From Spirosoma oryzae (GTDB taxonomy: Bacteria; Bacteroidota; Bacteroidia; Cytophagales; Spirosomataceae): DNA of 64,000 nt. The notes under the pieces are model-generated. The model was given only the letters and a program-made list of their open reading frames with translations. It made no database searches and was not told where the DNA came from. Shown piece by piece: positions 54,024-63,369 of the stretch (position 1 is its first letter; each line of letters begins with the position of its first letter). The stretch lies in contig NZ_PVTE01000014.1 in assembly GCF_003002825.1 (NCBI RefSeq), forward strand, positions 62,001 through 126,000, written 5' to 3'. The translations under genes and the position numbers were made by a program.

Positions 54024-54638
54024 TTACAACAGTCGCCGGACCGCCTGTGTAATTCGTTGTTTTACCTCCGGCCACGTGATCGTGTTGACCTCAACGGGAT
54101 CGACCTGTTGCTCGGCATCGTCAAAATAAGTTAACGAGCGGATGACGTACCCGGGATCACTGTTTGGGTATTTTCGGGTAAAAAAGTGGAGCATCTGCGG
54201 CAGCGTATACTGATTTAGCAGCTCGGCAATGTCCCAGAAATCTTTTTTAGCACCCCGTCCACTAACAGCGCTTAACTTCATCGCAATCACATCGTCGACA
54301 GACCAGAAACGAATTTGCTCCATATTCTCAAAAGGCTGTAGCAGCGGGTAGCGATGCGCCAGCAAGTCGACTTTAACACCCCGGATAAACAAGCTAACGG
54401 AGTTCTTTGACTCGTCCGTAACGATCGTTTCCGGAAACAGTCGAACCAGTTCATCTATGACGTCGCTTGTTGAAAAAGACTGATCCGTAAACAGATCAAG
54501 GTCAATGGACAGGCGGTGTCCGTAGCGTAGCGCCAGATTGGTTCCGCCTGCCAGCGCGAAGGAGTCTAAAGCTGGCAACTGCATCAGCTGTCTTAGTAAT
54601 TCCAGGGTGTCGGGTGCAACTGTTGCCGGGTATAGCAT
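54024..54638 (-). CDS. AbiEii/AbiGii-type nucleotidyltransferase toxin
   Basis: A 204-aa nucleotidyltransferase of the AbiEii family. The catalytic pattern is clear: FALAGGTNLALRYGHRLSIDLDLFTD (G-G-T ... R-x-S-x-D-x-D), with the third acid in KVDLLAH, and the supporting helix SVDDVIAMKLSAVSGRGAKKDFWDIAELL. AbiE-type toxins modify tRNA or other targets and act in phage abortive infection. It overlaps the upstream DUF6922-like gene by 46 nt. Confidence 0.9.
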   Translation of the reverse strand: MLYPATVAPDTLELLRQLMQLPALDSFALAGGTNLALRYGHRLSIDLDLFTDQSFSTSDVIDELVRLFPETIVTDESKNSVSLFIRGVKVDLLAHRYPLLQPFENMEQIRFWSVDDVIAMKLSAVSGRGAKKDFWDIAELLNQYTLPQMLHFFTRKYPNSDPGYVIRSLTYFDDAEQQVDPVEVNTITWPEVKQRITQAVRRLL

Positions 54639-54886
54639 CGAAACTGGTCGGGCGTCAGATCAAAAATGGCGCAGCAAAATGACAAGGTTTTTTTCTTCAG
54701 AAAAGCGGTCTGTATAACTTCCTGCTTTACGCGGTCATGGCCGTAGAAGCACATCACTTCCTGAATATCAGCCCATAACCCGTAATTCATCACTTTCTCA
54801 ATAATGAACCGGGCGTTGTTTTCGTAGTCCAGCGACTGCATATCTACGTCCCAGAAAGCGGTCGGGGAAAGAATAGGCTTATTCAT
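54593..54886 (-). CDS. DUF6922-like antitoxin partner of AbiEii
   Basis: A 97-aa protein with FWDVDMQSLDYENNARFIIEKVMNYGLWADIQEVMCFYG, the pattern of the short partners that accompany AbiEii-type nucleotidyltransferases in Bacteroidota (DUF6922). Followed by a 46-nt overlap with the toxin gene. Its start ATGA overlaps the end of a 45-codon frame upstream (54883-55020). Confidence 0.8.
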   Translation of the reverse strand: MNKPILSPTAFWDVDMQSLDYENNARFIIEKVMNYGLWADIQEVMCFYGHDRVKQEVIQTAFLKKKTLSFCCAIFDLTPDQFRCYTRQQLHPTPWNY

Positions 54887-55020
54887 AATACGTTCGCGCT
54901 TTCACTGACTGATCTATGTATTGCTTCGATGAACAGATTCGCTTTACTACCTCCCTTACTTACTAAAGCTCTGGGGTGGCACATCTGGTACGTATGATTT
55001 GGCAACAATTCTCCGCCCAT
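54883..55020 (-). CDS. possible small ORF coupled to the DUF6922-like gene, or a gene remnant
   Basis: A 45-codon frame (MGGELLPNHTYQMCHPRALV ... VSESANVL). Its stop overlaps the ATG of the next gene (ATGA), a sign of coupling. The frame stays open a further ~8 codons upstream of the ATG to a TGA, so it may be the tail of a larger destroyed gene. No family recognised. Confidence 0.3.
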   Translation of the reverse strand: MGGELLPNHTYQMCHPRALVSKGGSKANLFIEAIHRSVSESANVL

Positions 55021-55064
55021 GAGTTGATCTACTCTTACACCTTCCAGTCACAATAGTTAGCGCA

Positions 55065-55718
55065 TCAATCATCTTCTTTCAACTGCCCGGCCATGACTTT
55101 TTCCATGTGGTGAATTTTAGGCAGGGAGACGGTCTGAATGTAGACCTGCCACGGATGTTGCCTGATGTAATTCTGGTGGTATTCCTCTGCCGGGTAAAAC
55201 GTTTTAAATGGGACAATTTCGGTCACGATTGGATTTTGAAACTGACCGGACGTGTCCATTTTTTGAATTACGCCGATCAGCTGCTGATGCTCGGTTTCAG
55301 TACGGTAGAACGCCATCGAGCGGTAGTGTTTGCCCACATCCGGCCCCTGCTTGTTGAGCGTGGTCGGGTCGTGGGCAGCGAAGAAGGCAGTGAGCAGCTG
55401 CGCATAGCTGATCTGCTTCGGGTCGTAGTACACCTGCACCGACTCGGCATGATCGGTCTGATCGGTGCTGACATCGGCGTAGGTTGGGTTAGGGTAGTCA
55501 CTACCGGCATAGCCCGATATAACTTCGCGGACGCCTTTCAACCGGTCGAACGCTTCTTCCGTCGCCCAGAAGCAACCACCGGCAAACGTGGCGACGGCTT
55601 CTCCGGGCTTCAGCACCGGCAATGGCGCGGGTTTATTGTCGGGAGCCTGCCCGGTCGAACAACCAATCGTCAGACTGGCGAGCAGGTAACTAAATAGCAA
55701 GAACACGGGCCGTTTCAT
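55065..55718 (-). CDS. msrA: peptide-methionine (S)-S-oxide reductase, lipoprotein form
   Basis: A 217-aa envelope MsrA that repairs oxidised methionines. Signal with lipobox TIGC. The catalytic Cys is in AGGCFWATEEAFDRLKG; the remaining MsrA motifs (EVISGYAGSDYPNPTYADV, TDHAESVQVYYDP, FFAAHDPTTLNKQGPDVG) are complete and in order. No MsrB domain is fused. The ATG at 55718 puts the signal peptide first; a longer frame adds 16 residues. Confidence 0.95.
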   Translation of the reverse strand: MKRPVFLLFSYLLASLTIGCSTGQAPDNKPAPLPVLKPGEAVATFAGGCFWATEEAFDRLKGVREVISGYAGSDYPNPTYADVSTDQTDHAESVQVYYDPKQISYAQLLTAFFAAHDPTTLNKQGPDVGKHYRSMAFYRTETEHQQLIGVIQKMDTSGQFQNPIVTEIVPFKTFYPAEEYHQNYIRQHPWQVYIQTVSLPKIHHMEKVMAGQLKEDD

Positions 55719-55797
55719 CGGGTAGTAAACACCGAAACGGCCCGGTAGATTCGCCTGCCGAAGCATCGATTTTTAAAATCCTGGCTCCGGAGGTAGT

Positions 55798-56223
55798 TTA
55801 TACCTGGGCAAGTTCAGCAGGCTCCAGAATACGGATGGGTTTCTTTTGTTCGTCCAGCGCAACGAAGGTAAACGTGCCGTGAATGGCCGAATGACGCTCC
55901 ATCGAATACATCTCTTCCACGTAAATTTCGACGGCTACCCGGATACTGGTGTTACCGACGTGTTCGACCCGCCCGATCAGTTCGATGATCGTTCCGGCCG
56001 GAATCGACTTGGTGAAATTGATCTTGTCCGACGAAACGGTTACCATGCGTTTGCGCGAAAAGCGCGTTGCTGCTATGAATGCGACTTCGTCCATTAATTG
56101 AAGCGCCGTGCCACCAAACAGCGTATCGTAGTGATTGGTCGTGCTCGGAAAGACGGCTTTGAACACGCGGGTTTCAGCCGCAGCTATACGGTCAGCTACC
56201 GTAGGAAACGTAAGTTGGGTCAT
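55798..56223 (-). CDS. acyl-CoA thioesterase (hotdog fold, YciA-like)
   Basis: A 141-aa hotdog-fold thioesterase that hydrolyses acyl-CoA. FPSTTNHYDTLFGGTALQLMDEVAFIAATRFSRKR carries the catalytic Asn/Asp-containing helix; IELIGRVEHVGNTSIRVAVEIYVEEM and HGTFTFVALDEQ complete the fold. The ATG at 56223 (MTQLTFPTVADRI) is preferred over a frame with 28 extra residues. Confidence 0.93.
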   Translation of the reverse strand: MTQLTFPTVADRIAAAETRVFKAVFPSTTNHYDTLFGGTALQLMDEVAFIAATRFSRKRMVTVSSDKINFTKSIPAGTIIELIGRVEHVGNTSIRVAVEIYVEEMYSMERHSAIHGTFTFVALDEQKKPIRILEPAELAQV

Positions 56224-56375
56224 GAATGCAGGATTGCTGTACACGGTTTGGGGGTACGGCAGACTATGGCAATATACAGACCGGGCACCCGCACGCCCGC
56301 TTTCCATAAATACGGTCCAACATTTCCATCGATGGTTCCAACTATCATCCGGGCTGGCTGATCCGGAAGTCTACG

Positions 56376-58079
56376 TCAGACCGGCCACTGCGTATCGATT
56401 CCCTGCGCACGAAGCTGTTGCTGGAAGTCGGTCAGCAGAGTTTGTTTTTCGCGGACGGCACGGGGTGGCACGTTTCGGTCAAGTGAAAACGAAATCAATG
56501 CCCCAACAGCCTCACCGATACTCCACTCGACGGGGTGCAGCCGATAACAGCCGTTCGTGATGTGCGTCGTACCGATATTCTTACAGGCGGGCAACAGATT
56601 CTCCATTCGTTGCGGCAGCAAAGCGCCTAATGGTATCTGAAACGGCAATGAACCGAAGTCGATGTAATTGTTACCGCCGGTACTGGGGTGCAGGTCGATG
56701 TGGTAATAGCCGATACCGACACTATCGGCGAAGGGCGCGGCCGTGTTCCCGGTTTTCTGGCCTGTGATCAGTGCCCGATTGTCGGCACCGACGTGTTCTT
56801 CCAGCACGCGGAAGACCGGTTTGATACGCCGGGCTTCCCGGATGTAGGGGTATTTGGCCAGCCCATCGGCGGTACCCATCACGTCGGGACGGAGTCGCAG
56901 ACCGGGCCAGCCCTGGCCACCATCAGGCCGTGGCACGTCGGTCTGCAGCCAGTACAGCAGCGACAGACTCAACTGCTTCGCCCGGTCGACGTGCCGGGCA
57001 AATTCGTTCGCCGACGCACCGATCAGATTCCCCAGCGCGTAATCGTTTTGCGGCCAGTTGACATTACTGATGTCGCCCCGATAAAATCCCGGCTCGAAGT
57101 TCGCCCGGCTAATGATACGCCGGTAATTCCAGAGGTTAAGCACATCGCCCGTTTTAGCGCCTTCCGGCTGAAAGCCCAGCGTTTTCGGAGTCAGTGTTTT
57201 CGGATTCGCATACGCCAGCGACAGCAGTTTTCCCGACCAGGCCGGTTTCAGGGCGGGCGTGTAGCTGCGCCAGAAATCGTATTCACGCGGCTTGTCGATA
57301 ACGTGGTTTTCGCCGGGGACGTAATCCATGGCGAAGCACATCGTGAACGCCTGCACATTGTTCGGATCGGCCTGTTCGGGTGCGTGGAGTTCGCGGGTGT
57401 CCGCACGCGATTCAGCGCCCGTCACAAACTCAGTGTTGGTCATCGGCAGCAGGTCGCCAAGCTCGGTAGCATCGACAAAGTAAGGGGCCGTGAGCGTCAG
57501 GACGCGCCCGGTCTGTCGATGCGTCGCGTTCAGCGCCCGCACCCGATCACCCTGCACGTCGGCTCCGGTGACCCTGTGGTCGAGCAACAGCGTCAGCTTT
57601 CCCGCGCTCAGGTACGGTGCTAGCAGTTGATGCAACACGGCCAGCGACACCCGTGGCTCGTGACTCAGTCGCGACACGGCTCCGTCGCCCGGATTCAGGT
57701 ACACCTGCGCACGAGCCGCTTCTGTCAGCGGGTAATGCTGCCGGTAGTAGTCGCGAACGGCGTTTCGATACTGTCGGTACAGGCGGGTAGCCCCGTGGGT
57801 TTCGATCCACAAGTGTTCATCCGGTGGAACGCCCTGTTGGGTGAGCTGCCCACCGATCCAATCGGTTTCTTCAGTCATCACCACCGTTTTTCCGGCACGC
57901 AGGGCACTCAGGGCAGCCGCGCAGCCACCTACACCACCACCGGCGATAACTACATCTGCCGTGTATCCGGTGGTCAGGGCTTGGGATACAGCATCAATCG
58001 CTGGAAAGGCAGGCAGGGCGGTTGTCAGGACGGTGCCGCTCACCGCAGACAGTTGCCCGATAAACGAACGTCGATTCAT
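56376..58079 (-). CDS. FAD-dependent oxidoreductase, secreted/Tat-type
   Basis: A 567-aa flavoprotein of the FAD_oxidored family often found in Bacteroidota polysaccharide loci. The N-terminus MNRRSFIGQLSAVSGTVL resembles a Tat signal (NRRSFIG). The Rossmann FAD motif is DVVIAGGGVGGCAAALSALRAGK, followed by EETDWIGGQLTQQGVPPDEH; the C-terminal segment NNYIDFGSLPFQIPLGALLP...NGCYRLHPVEWSIGEAVGALI is typical. Substrate unknown. The ATG at 58079 is chosen; a longer frame adds 30 residues without a signal. Confidence 0.9.
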   Translation of the reverse strand: MNRRSFIGQLSAVSGTVLTTALPAFPAIDAVSQALTTGYTADVVIAGGGVGGCAAALSALRAGKTVVMTEETDWIGGQLTQQGVPPDEHLWIETHGATRLYRQYRNAVRDYYRQHYPLTEAARAQVYLNPGDGAVSRLSHEPRVSLAVLHQLLAPYLSAGKLTLLLDHRVTGADVQGDRVRALNATHRQTGRVLTLTAPYFVDATELGDLLPMTNTEFVTGAESRADTRELHAPEQADPNNVQAFTMCFAMDYVPGENHVIDKPREYDFWRSYTPALKPAWSGKLLSLAYANPKTLTPKTLGFQPEGAKTGDVLNLWNYRRIISRANFEPGFYRGDISNVNWPQNDYALGNLIGASANEFARHVDRAKQLSLSLLYWLQTDVPRPDGGQGWPGLRLRPDVMGTADGLAKYPYIREARRIKPVFRVLEEHVGADNRALITGQKTGNTAAPFADSVGIGYYHIDLHPSTGGNNYIDFGSLPFQIPLGALLPQRMENLLPACKNIGTTHITNGCYRLHPVEWSIGEAVGALISFSLDRNVPPRAVREKQTLLTDFQQQLRAQGIDTQWPV

Positions 58080-58203
58080 ACAAAGAGACCGAAGCGTACT
58101 GGCAGCGCGCCATGCTACCTCGGAAAAGTAAGGGGGCAAACTAACAAAATTTACCGCATGCATCGACACCAGCCACGCGTACGCCTGCTTTCCCCGTCAG
58201 AAG

Positions 58204-58704
58204 TTACTTTGCCAGCTTCACCTCGATTGCCGTCACCTGACGAATCCAGCGGGCAGGCTTCTTTTCGCCGGGCACCACCACCCGGTATGGCCCCACCCCA
58301 TCAGCTAGCGGAGCGCCATCGACGCTGTCGGCCAACAAAATCGTACGGGTTGAAAAGTCAGGATCGAGTTCGGCGAGAGCAAATACGACTTCGTAACCAT
58401 CGGCGGCTTTCACAACGACGTACTTGGTCAGGTTCTTCCCTTTCAGCGCGGCACCCATACTAGCCCCCGCCTGATTCAGCAATGTAATCAAGGGTACACC
58501 CGCGTATCGGTGCTCCTTGCCGTCCCGGTCGGCAGCGGTAATTTCCGTATGCAACATGGCCTTAAAATCAACTGGTTGCAACGCCAGTGGCTTCGTTACC
58601 TCCCCCAATACGATCAGTGTCAGTGTCTGAGCAGACGATACCGTCGTCAGCAGTAGCGCAACGGCGATAAGCAGGAGTCGATTTCGAAGTAACAAGCCAG
58701 TCAT
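58204..58704 (-). CDS. periplasmic molybdopterin-binding-fold (sulfite-oxidase-like) protein
   Basis: A 166-aa exported protein with signal MTGLLLRNRLLLIAVALLLTTVSSA. The mature part follows the oxidoreductase molybdopterin-binding fold (TLIVLGEVTKPLALQPVDFKAM, RYAGVPLITLLNQAG, GPYRVVVPGEKKPARWIRQV), but is short and lacks a conserved cofactor-binding cysteine, so it is probably a non-catalytic or accessory version. Confidence 0.82.
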   Translation of the reverse strand: MTGLLLRNRLLLIAVALLLTTVSSAQTLTLIVLGEVTKPLALQPVDFKAMLHTEITAADRDGKEHRYAGVPLITLLNQAGASMGAALKGKNLTKYVVVKAADGYEVVFALAELDPDFSTRTILLADSVDGAPLADGVGPYRVVVPGEKKPARWIRQVTAIEVKLAK

Positions 58705-58899
58705 GCAAAAGGTCGTTATAGTTTAACAAAAATAACGACCTTTCTCATAGTTTCCCGCTGGGTGTTTTTGCGGATACTATGTAGAAAGGCGATCGCACCG
58801 CCACGACAGCCACGCGGTGGTCGCCACCGTGGTGCGGCCCGGTGCCCTCACAGCATCAGATAACACCGCTGCGAAAACCTATTGGGTCTGGGCTGACGC

Positions 58900-59014
58900 T
58901 TGTAGAGACGCGACCCTTCGCGTCTCACCGCCGGATGGCTTTACCCATGAAACAAACCCAATCAAATCACGGCTGGCGCAAAAAAAAGAGACGCGAAGGA
59001 TCGCGTCTCTACAA
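58900..59014. repeat. double-hairpin repeat, GTAGAGACGCGA family (MITE-like)
   Basis: 115 bp with 27-bp terminal inverted repeats (one mismatch), starting TTGTAGAGACGCGA. Each terminal arm contains its own small hairpin (GAGACGCGA / TCGCGTCTC). Lies just behind the zwf stop codon. The rest of the 58705-59030 gap has no gene. Confidence 0.8.
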
Positions 59015-59030
59015 ATAGCGGGTCTTCAGC

Positions 59031-60512
59031 TTATTTCGTCGTCCAGTGGAAACCGTCGTTTTCGATCAGTTTCATGGCCGCTTCCGGTCCCCAGGTACCG
59101 GGTGTGTAGTTCGGGAAGTCGGCGGGTTTGGTGTTGTCCCAGTTTTCAATGATTGGCGTGACCACCTTCCAGGCGGCTTCGACCTGATCGGCCCGCATGA
59201 ACAGTGTGGCATCGCCGGTCATGGCGTCGAGCAGCAGCGTTTCATAGGCTTCCGGCTCCTGCCCTTCATACGCCGTTTTGTAGCTGAACACCATTTCAAC
59301 GGGGTCGATGGCGAGTGTCTGCCCCGGACGCTTGGCCTGGAACTGCAACCGGATGTCCATGTTCGGCTGAATACCGATAATCAGCCGGTTAGCCCGCCAC
59401 TCTTTCGACGCTTCCTCGGGGAAGGCGTAATGCGGAGCGGGTTTGAACTGAATGGCAATTACCGTCGCTTTCTCGGGAAGTACCTTGCCCGTCCGCAGGT
59501 AGAACGGTACGTTTTCCCAACGCCAGTTGTTGACGTACAGCTTCACGGCGGCAAACGTTTCCGTCGCCGATTCAGGATCAACCCCTTTCTCCTCGCGGTA
59601 ACCCGGAATCGGCTTCCCGTCGACTTCGCCGGGCCCGTACTGACCGCGCACCGCATTCGACGGATCGATGGGGCGAATCGCGTTCAGCACTTCTACGGTC
59701 TTGTTCCGCACTTCGTTGGCGTCGAACGAGATGGGCGCTTCCGTAGCCACCATGCACATTACCTGTAGAAGGTGGTTCTGGATCATGTCGCGCAGGGCAC
59801 CCGATTCTTCGTAATAGCCACCACGCCCTTCCAGACCGACGGTTTCGGCCGCCGTGATCTGTACCGACTCGATATACTGCCGGTTCCAGATGGGTTCGAA
59901 GAGCGAGTTGGCAAAGCGCAGGGCCAGAATGTTCTGCACCGTTTCTTTGCCGAGGTAGTGGTCGATGCGGTAAATCTGCTCTTCAGCGAACAGGCCACCC
60001 AGCAGTGCGTTCAGTTCCTGCGCCGTTTTCAGGTCGTGTCCGAACGGTTTTTCGACCACAATTCGTACGTGCGCCTTGTCGGTGCAGAGGTCGAGCTTAC
60101 CCAGATTTTCGGCGATACCCGGCACGAGTTGGGGGGCTACCGCCAGGTAGAACAATACACTTGGCCGTTCGCCCCACTCCTGTTCTTTCTTATCGACGAA
60201 GTCGGATAGCAGGTGGTAGGTAGTCGCGTCGCTGGCGTCCATCTGCATGTACGACAGGCAGGGCGCAAACTCATTCCAGGGACCATCTTTGCGACGGGAG
60301 AACTTTTTTACCCCATCGAGCAGCCGCTCCCGAAAGCTATCGTCGGAGTAATCGCTGCGGCCCAGCCCGACGACAGCGAATTGCTCGGGCAGGTATTTTT
60401 CGATGAACAGATTATAGAGAGCGGGGGTCAGTTTACGGAGATTCAGGTCTCCGCTACCGCCAAAAATAAAGAGGACGGTAGGTCCGGGCCGCTGATTGGT
60501 TGCAGGAATCAT
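59031..60512 (-). CDS. zwf: glucose-6-phosphate 1-dehydrogenase
   Basis: First enzyme of the oxidative pentose-phosphate pathway (493 aa). NADP-binding fold [21 protein letters not shown]; the substrate/catalytic motif [19 protein letters not shown] (catalytic His in DHYLGKE); late [19 protein letters not shown]. Length is standard. Divergent from rpiB, so both pentose-phosphate genes may share the 116-bp promoter region. Confidence 0.96.
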   Translation of the reverse strand: MIPATNQRPGPTVLFIFGGSGDLNLRKLTPALYNLFIEKYLPEQFAVVGLGRSDYSDDSFRERLLDGVKKFSRRKDGPWNEFAPCLSYMQMDASDATTYHLLSDFVDKKEQEWGERPSVLFYLAVAPQLVPGIAENLGKLDLCTDKAHVRIVVEKPFGHDLKTAQELNALLGGLFAEEQIYRIDHYLGKETVQNILALRFANSLFEPIWNRQYIESVQITAAETVGLEGRGGYYEESGALRDMIQNHLLQVMCMVATEAPISFDANEVRNKTVEVLNAIRPIDPSNAVRGQYGPGEVDGKPIPGYREEKGVDPESATETFAAVKLYVNNWRWENVPFYLRTGKVLPEKATVIAIQFKPAPHYAFPEEASKEWRANRLIIGIQPNMDIRLQFQAKRPGQTLAIDPVEMVFSYKTAYEGQEPEAYETLLLDAMTGDATLFMRADQVEAAWKVVTPIIENWDNTKPADFPNYTPGTWGPEAAMKLIENDGFHWTTK

Positions 60513-60628
60513 AGATTAGCAGGTTGTCTGTCTAACTCAAGGTCGGCGCAAGTTACCGCCCTTTCCGACAAACACTCACACCCAGCCCGGTGTTTGTTTT
60601 GTAGTTTGAACGCACTACCCTACATTCC

Positions 60629-61060
60629 ATGACTATCGCCATCGGCTCCGACCACGCAGGTTTTCGTTACAAGGAAGCTATAAAAGCTATGCTGACCGAC
60701 CTCGGCCATACCGTTGTCGACAAGGGTACCTACGCCGAAACGCCATCCGTTGATTATCCGCTGTTTATCCGGCCCGTAGCCGAAGCCGTCGCGGCTGGCG
60801 AAGTCGAACGGGGGGTTGTACTAGGGGGATCAGGTAATGGTGAAGCCATGACAGCCAACCGCGTGAAAGGCGTTCGGGCGGCCTTGTGCTGGAATGAGGA
60901 ATCGGCCCGGCTCGGGCGGCAGCACAATGATGCCAACGTTATTTCGCTGGGCGAGCGGATGATGGATCAGGATACGGCGCTGAAGCTGGTACGAATCTGG
61001 CTCGACACTCCGTTTGAAGGCGGTCGCCACCTGGCCCGGATTCAGGAACTGGATCAGTAA
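60629..61060 (+). CDS. rpiB: ribose-5-phosphate isomerase B
   Basis: Interconverts ribose-5-P and ribulose-5-P (143 aa). The RpiB motif IAIGSDHAGFRYKEAIK starts the chain; VLGGSGNGEAMTANRVKGVRAALC matches the M. tuberculosis-type branch, in which a Glu (here Glu72 in GNGEA) replaces the active-site Cys found in E. coli RpiB. HNDANVISLGERMM is conserved. Divergent from zwf, completing a small pentose-phosphate neighbourhood. Confidence 0.93.
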   Translation: MTIAIGSDHAGFRYKEAIKAMLTDLGHTVVDKGTYAETPSVDYPLFIRPVAEAVAAGEVERGVVLGGSGNGEAMTANRVKGVRAALCWNEESARLGRQHNDANVISLGERMMDQDTALKLVRIWLDTPFEGGRHLARIQELDQ

Positions 61061-61107
61061 GGGCCCGGTTCAGCAATTCCCGACGAACCACGCCCACCCA
61101 CCCTGCT

Positions 61108-63246
61108 ATGAACAAACCCACCCGTCAGGTCGGCTATTTTTTATCCAGTCAGTACTTCTCGGATGGGCTGCGCACTACGCTTGCCATTCTGTTACCATCA
61201 CTGGTGCTGGCGCAGTTCGACCACCTGACAACTGGTATGGCCATGTCGCTGGGCGCGCTGAGCGTTAGTCTCAGTGATGCACCGGGGCCGGTCATGCACC
61301 GTCGAAACGGGATGCTGGCCACCGTTCTGTCGACCGTGCTGGTCACGCTGCTCACCGGTTTCGCCCGCCTGAACGATTACACGCTGGCCGCTGAGATTCT
61401 GGTTGTCAGCTTCGTCTTTTCCATGCTGGCCGTCTACGGCACCCGCGCAACGTCGGTCGGATCGGGGGCGATCCTGATTATGATTCTGATGATGGAACGG
61501 CCGCTCGATGCGGTCGGCGTTGTCAAGGAAAGCGGGCTTATTCTGGCGGGGGGCCTTTGGTATACCAGCATCAGTCTACTGGCGTCGCGCCTGCAACCCT
61601 ATCGGCTGGCGCAACAAACACTGGGACAGTGTATTCACGAAGTCGCCAAGTTCCTGCTGGTTAAAGCGGAGTTCTACACCTTGAGCACGCAGCTTGACAC
61701 GGACTATCGACACCTTGTCAGTCAGCAGGTTGCCGTTAGCGAGAAGCAGGACGCCGTCCGGGAGGTGTTGTTCAAAAGCCGCCGATTCGTAGCGGAGACG
61801 ACCCGGACCGGTCGCCTACTGGTGCTGACCTTTGTCGATATTGTCGATCTGTACGAGCAGATGGTGGCGATGTATTACGATTACGAAGCCCTGCGCAATC
61901 GCTTTAGCCACACGCAGGTATTGCCCATGATCGCGGGGCAGATTCGGCAGCTGGCCAACGAACTCGATCACATTGGCCTGGCCGTTCAATCGCCCGTCGC
62001 TGTACCAGACCGGCCAGATTTCGACCTGACACCCCAGCTCGAAACACTCAAACAGGCCATTGACGAACTGGGCGACCGGGAAGGCAGTACGCTGGTTCTG
62101 AAGAAAATCCTGATCAACCTGCGGAACCTGGGGCAGCGAATCAGTACCATTCGTGGCAATATGAAAGCGCCGGCATCGGTACTGGCGAAAGAAAACGATG
62201 ACCTGGAATTCGGCCGGTTCGTCTCGCACCAGGAAATCGATTTTAAGTCAATCCGCAACAACCTGACCTTCACCTCGTCGGTGTTTCGCCACGCGCTGCG
62301 TCTGTCGCTGGCCCTGCTGGCGGGTTTCGTACTGACCCGGCTGCTGGACTATGGGCACCACAGCTACTGGGTGTTGTTGACGATCTCGGTGATTCTTAAA
62401 CCAGCCTTTAGCCTGACCCGGCAGCGCAACTTCGAACGCATTGGCGGTACACTGGCCGGGGGCATCGTGGGGGCGCTGATTCTGACGTTTGTCGACAACC
62501 GATCGGTGCAGATTGGCTTCATGATTCTGTTTATGATCGGGGCCTACAGCGCCCAGAGGGTCAACTACATTGTCATGGTCTTCTTCCTGACACCGTACAT
62601 CCTGATTCTGTTCAACTTTTTGGGTGTCAACTACCTGGGCGTGGTGGAAGAGCGCTTCCTCGACACGCTCATGGGTGGGCTGCTGTCGCTGGTAGCAGGG
62701 TACGTACTTTTTCCCCGCTGGGAATCCGATCAGTTGCAGCAACCCATGCGCGACACGCTCCGGGCCAATCTGCGCTATGTGCAGGTGCTACTCGACTGCC
62801 TGACGAGCCGAACGCCCAGTCTGGTCGATTATAAACTGGCCCGGAAAGAGGTATATGTCTCGTCGGCCAACCTCTCGGCCGCGCTCGACCGCATGCTGTC
62901 GGAGCCGAAACGGAAGCAGCGCAACGAGAAGCTGATTTACGAGTTTGTGGTGCTCAACCACATCCTGTCGGCCAACGTAGCCACGCTAACATCAGACCTG
63001 TTGAACGAGCCCTCGAAGACATACCCGCCCCCTGTGCAGCGCCCCGTTCGGCGGGCTATCGTTAGCCTGACCGATAGCCTGTATCGACTGGGAGAACCGC
63101 GCAGCGGCAGCAGCGACGCACCAGTGACGGAAATCGCGCAGGCCCCGCCCCCCTCCGACGACATGCAGCTCAGCGAACACCTCAGCTTCGTTCAGCAGGT
63201 CAGCAGCGACATCAACAAAATCGTCGAGCGGATAAAGGGTGTGTAG
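61108..63246 (+). CDS. FUSC family membrane protein (YccS/YhfK-like)
   Basis: A 712-aa inner-membrane protein. It has a first block of helices (residues ~15-150), a long cytoplasmic helical region (150-390; LNRFSHTQVLPMIAGQIRQLANELD-like) and a second block (~395-545, beginning HALRLSLALLAGFVLTRLLDYGHHSYWVLLTISVILKP, the FUSC signature), then a soluble C-terminal domain. FUSC proteins resemble aromatic-acid exporters, but their true substrates are mostly unknown. 48 bp after rpiB on the same strand. Confidence 0.9.
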   Translation: MNKPTRQVGYFLSSQYFSDGLRTTLAILLPSLVLAQFDHLTTGMAMSLGALSVSLSDAPGPVMHRRNGMLATVLSTVLVTLLTGFARLNDYTLAAEILVVSFVFSMLAVYGTRATSVGSGAILIMILMMERPLDAVGVVKESGLILAGGLWYTSISLLASRLQPYRLAQQTLGQCIHEVAKFLLVKAEFYTLSTQLDTDYRHLVSQQVAVSEKQDAVREVLFKSRRFVAETTRTGRLLVLTFVDIVDLYEQMVAMYYDYEALRNRFSHTQVLPMIAGQIRQLANELDHIGLAVQSPVAVPDRPDFDLTPQLETLKQAIDELGDREGSTLVLKKILINLRNLGQRISTIRGNMKAPASVLAKENDDLEFGRFVSHQEIDFKSIRNNLTFTSSVFRHALRLSLALLAGFVLTRLLDYGHHSYWVLLTISVILKPAFSLTRQRNFERIGGTLAGGIVGALILTFVDNRSVQIGFMILFMIGAYSAQRVNYIVMVFFLTPYILILFNFLGVNYLGVVEERFLDTLMGGLLSLVAGYVLFPRWESDQLQQPMRDTLRANLRYVQVLLDCLTSRTPSLVDYKLARKEVYVSSANLSAALDRMLSEPKRKQRNEKLIYEFVVLNHILSANVATLTSDLLNEPSKTYPPPVQRPVRRAIVSLTDSLYRLGEPRSGSSDAPVTEIAQAPPPSDDMQLSEHLSFVQQVSSDINKIVERIKGV

Positions 63247-63344
63247 CCTGGACGTCCACGTCCGGGTGGCCGGCAGGCCAATCGATTTCGGCGGCAGCCA
63301 TATTGGGCGCTCCGCGCCCACCCGGACCTGGAGGTCCAGGCTAC
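63243..63344. repeat. 102-bp dispersed palindromic element, copy 2
   Basis: Same length and layout as the copy at 17489-17590, with identical ends and the shared core (CCACGTCCGGGTGGCCG). Here both arms contain an inner palindrome (TGGACGTCCA and CCTGGAGGTCCAGG). It lies between two convergent genes and overlaps the last codon of the FUSC gene. Confidence 0.8.
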
Positions 63345-63369
63345 GTAGCCACACCGTATGCAGAACATC

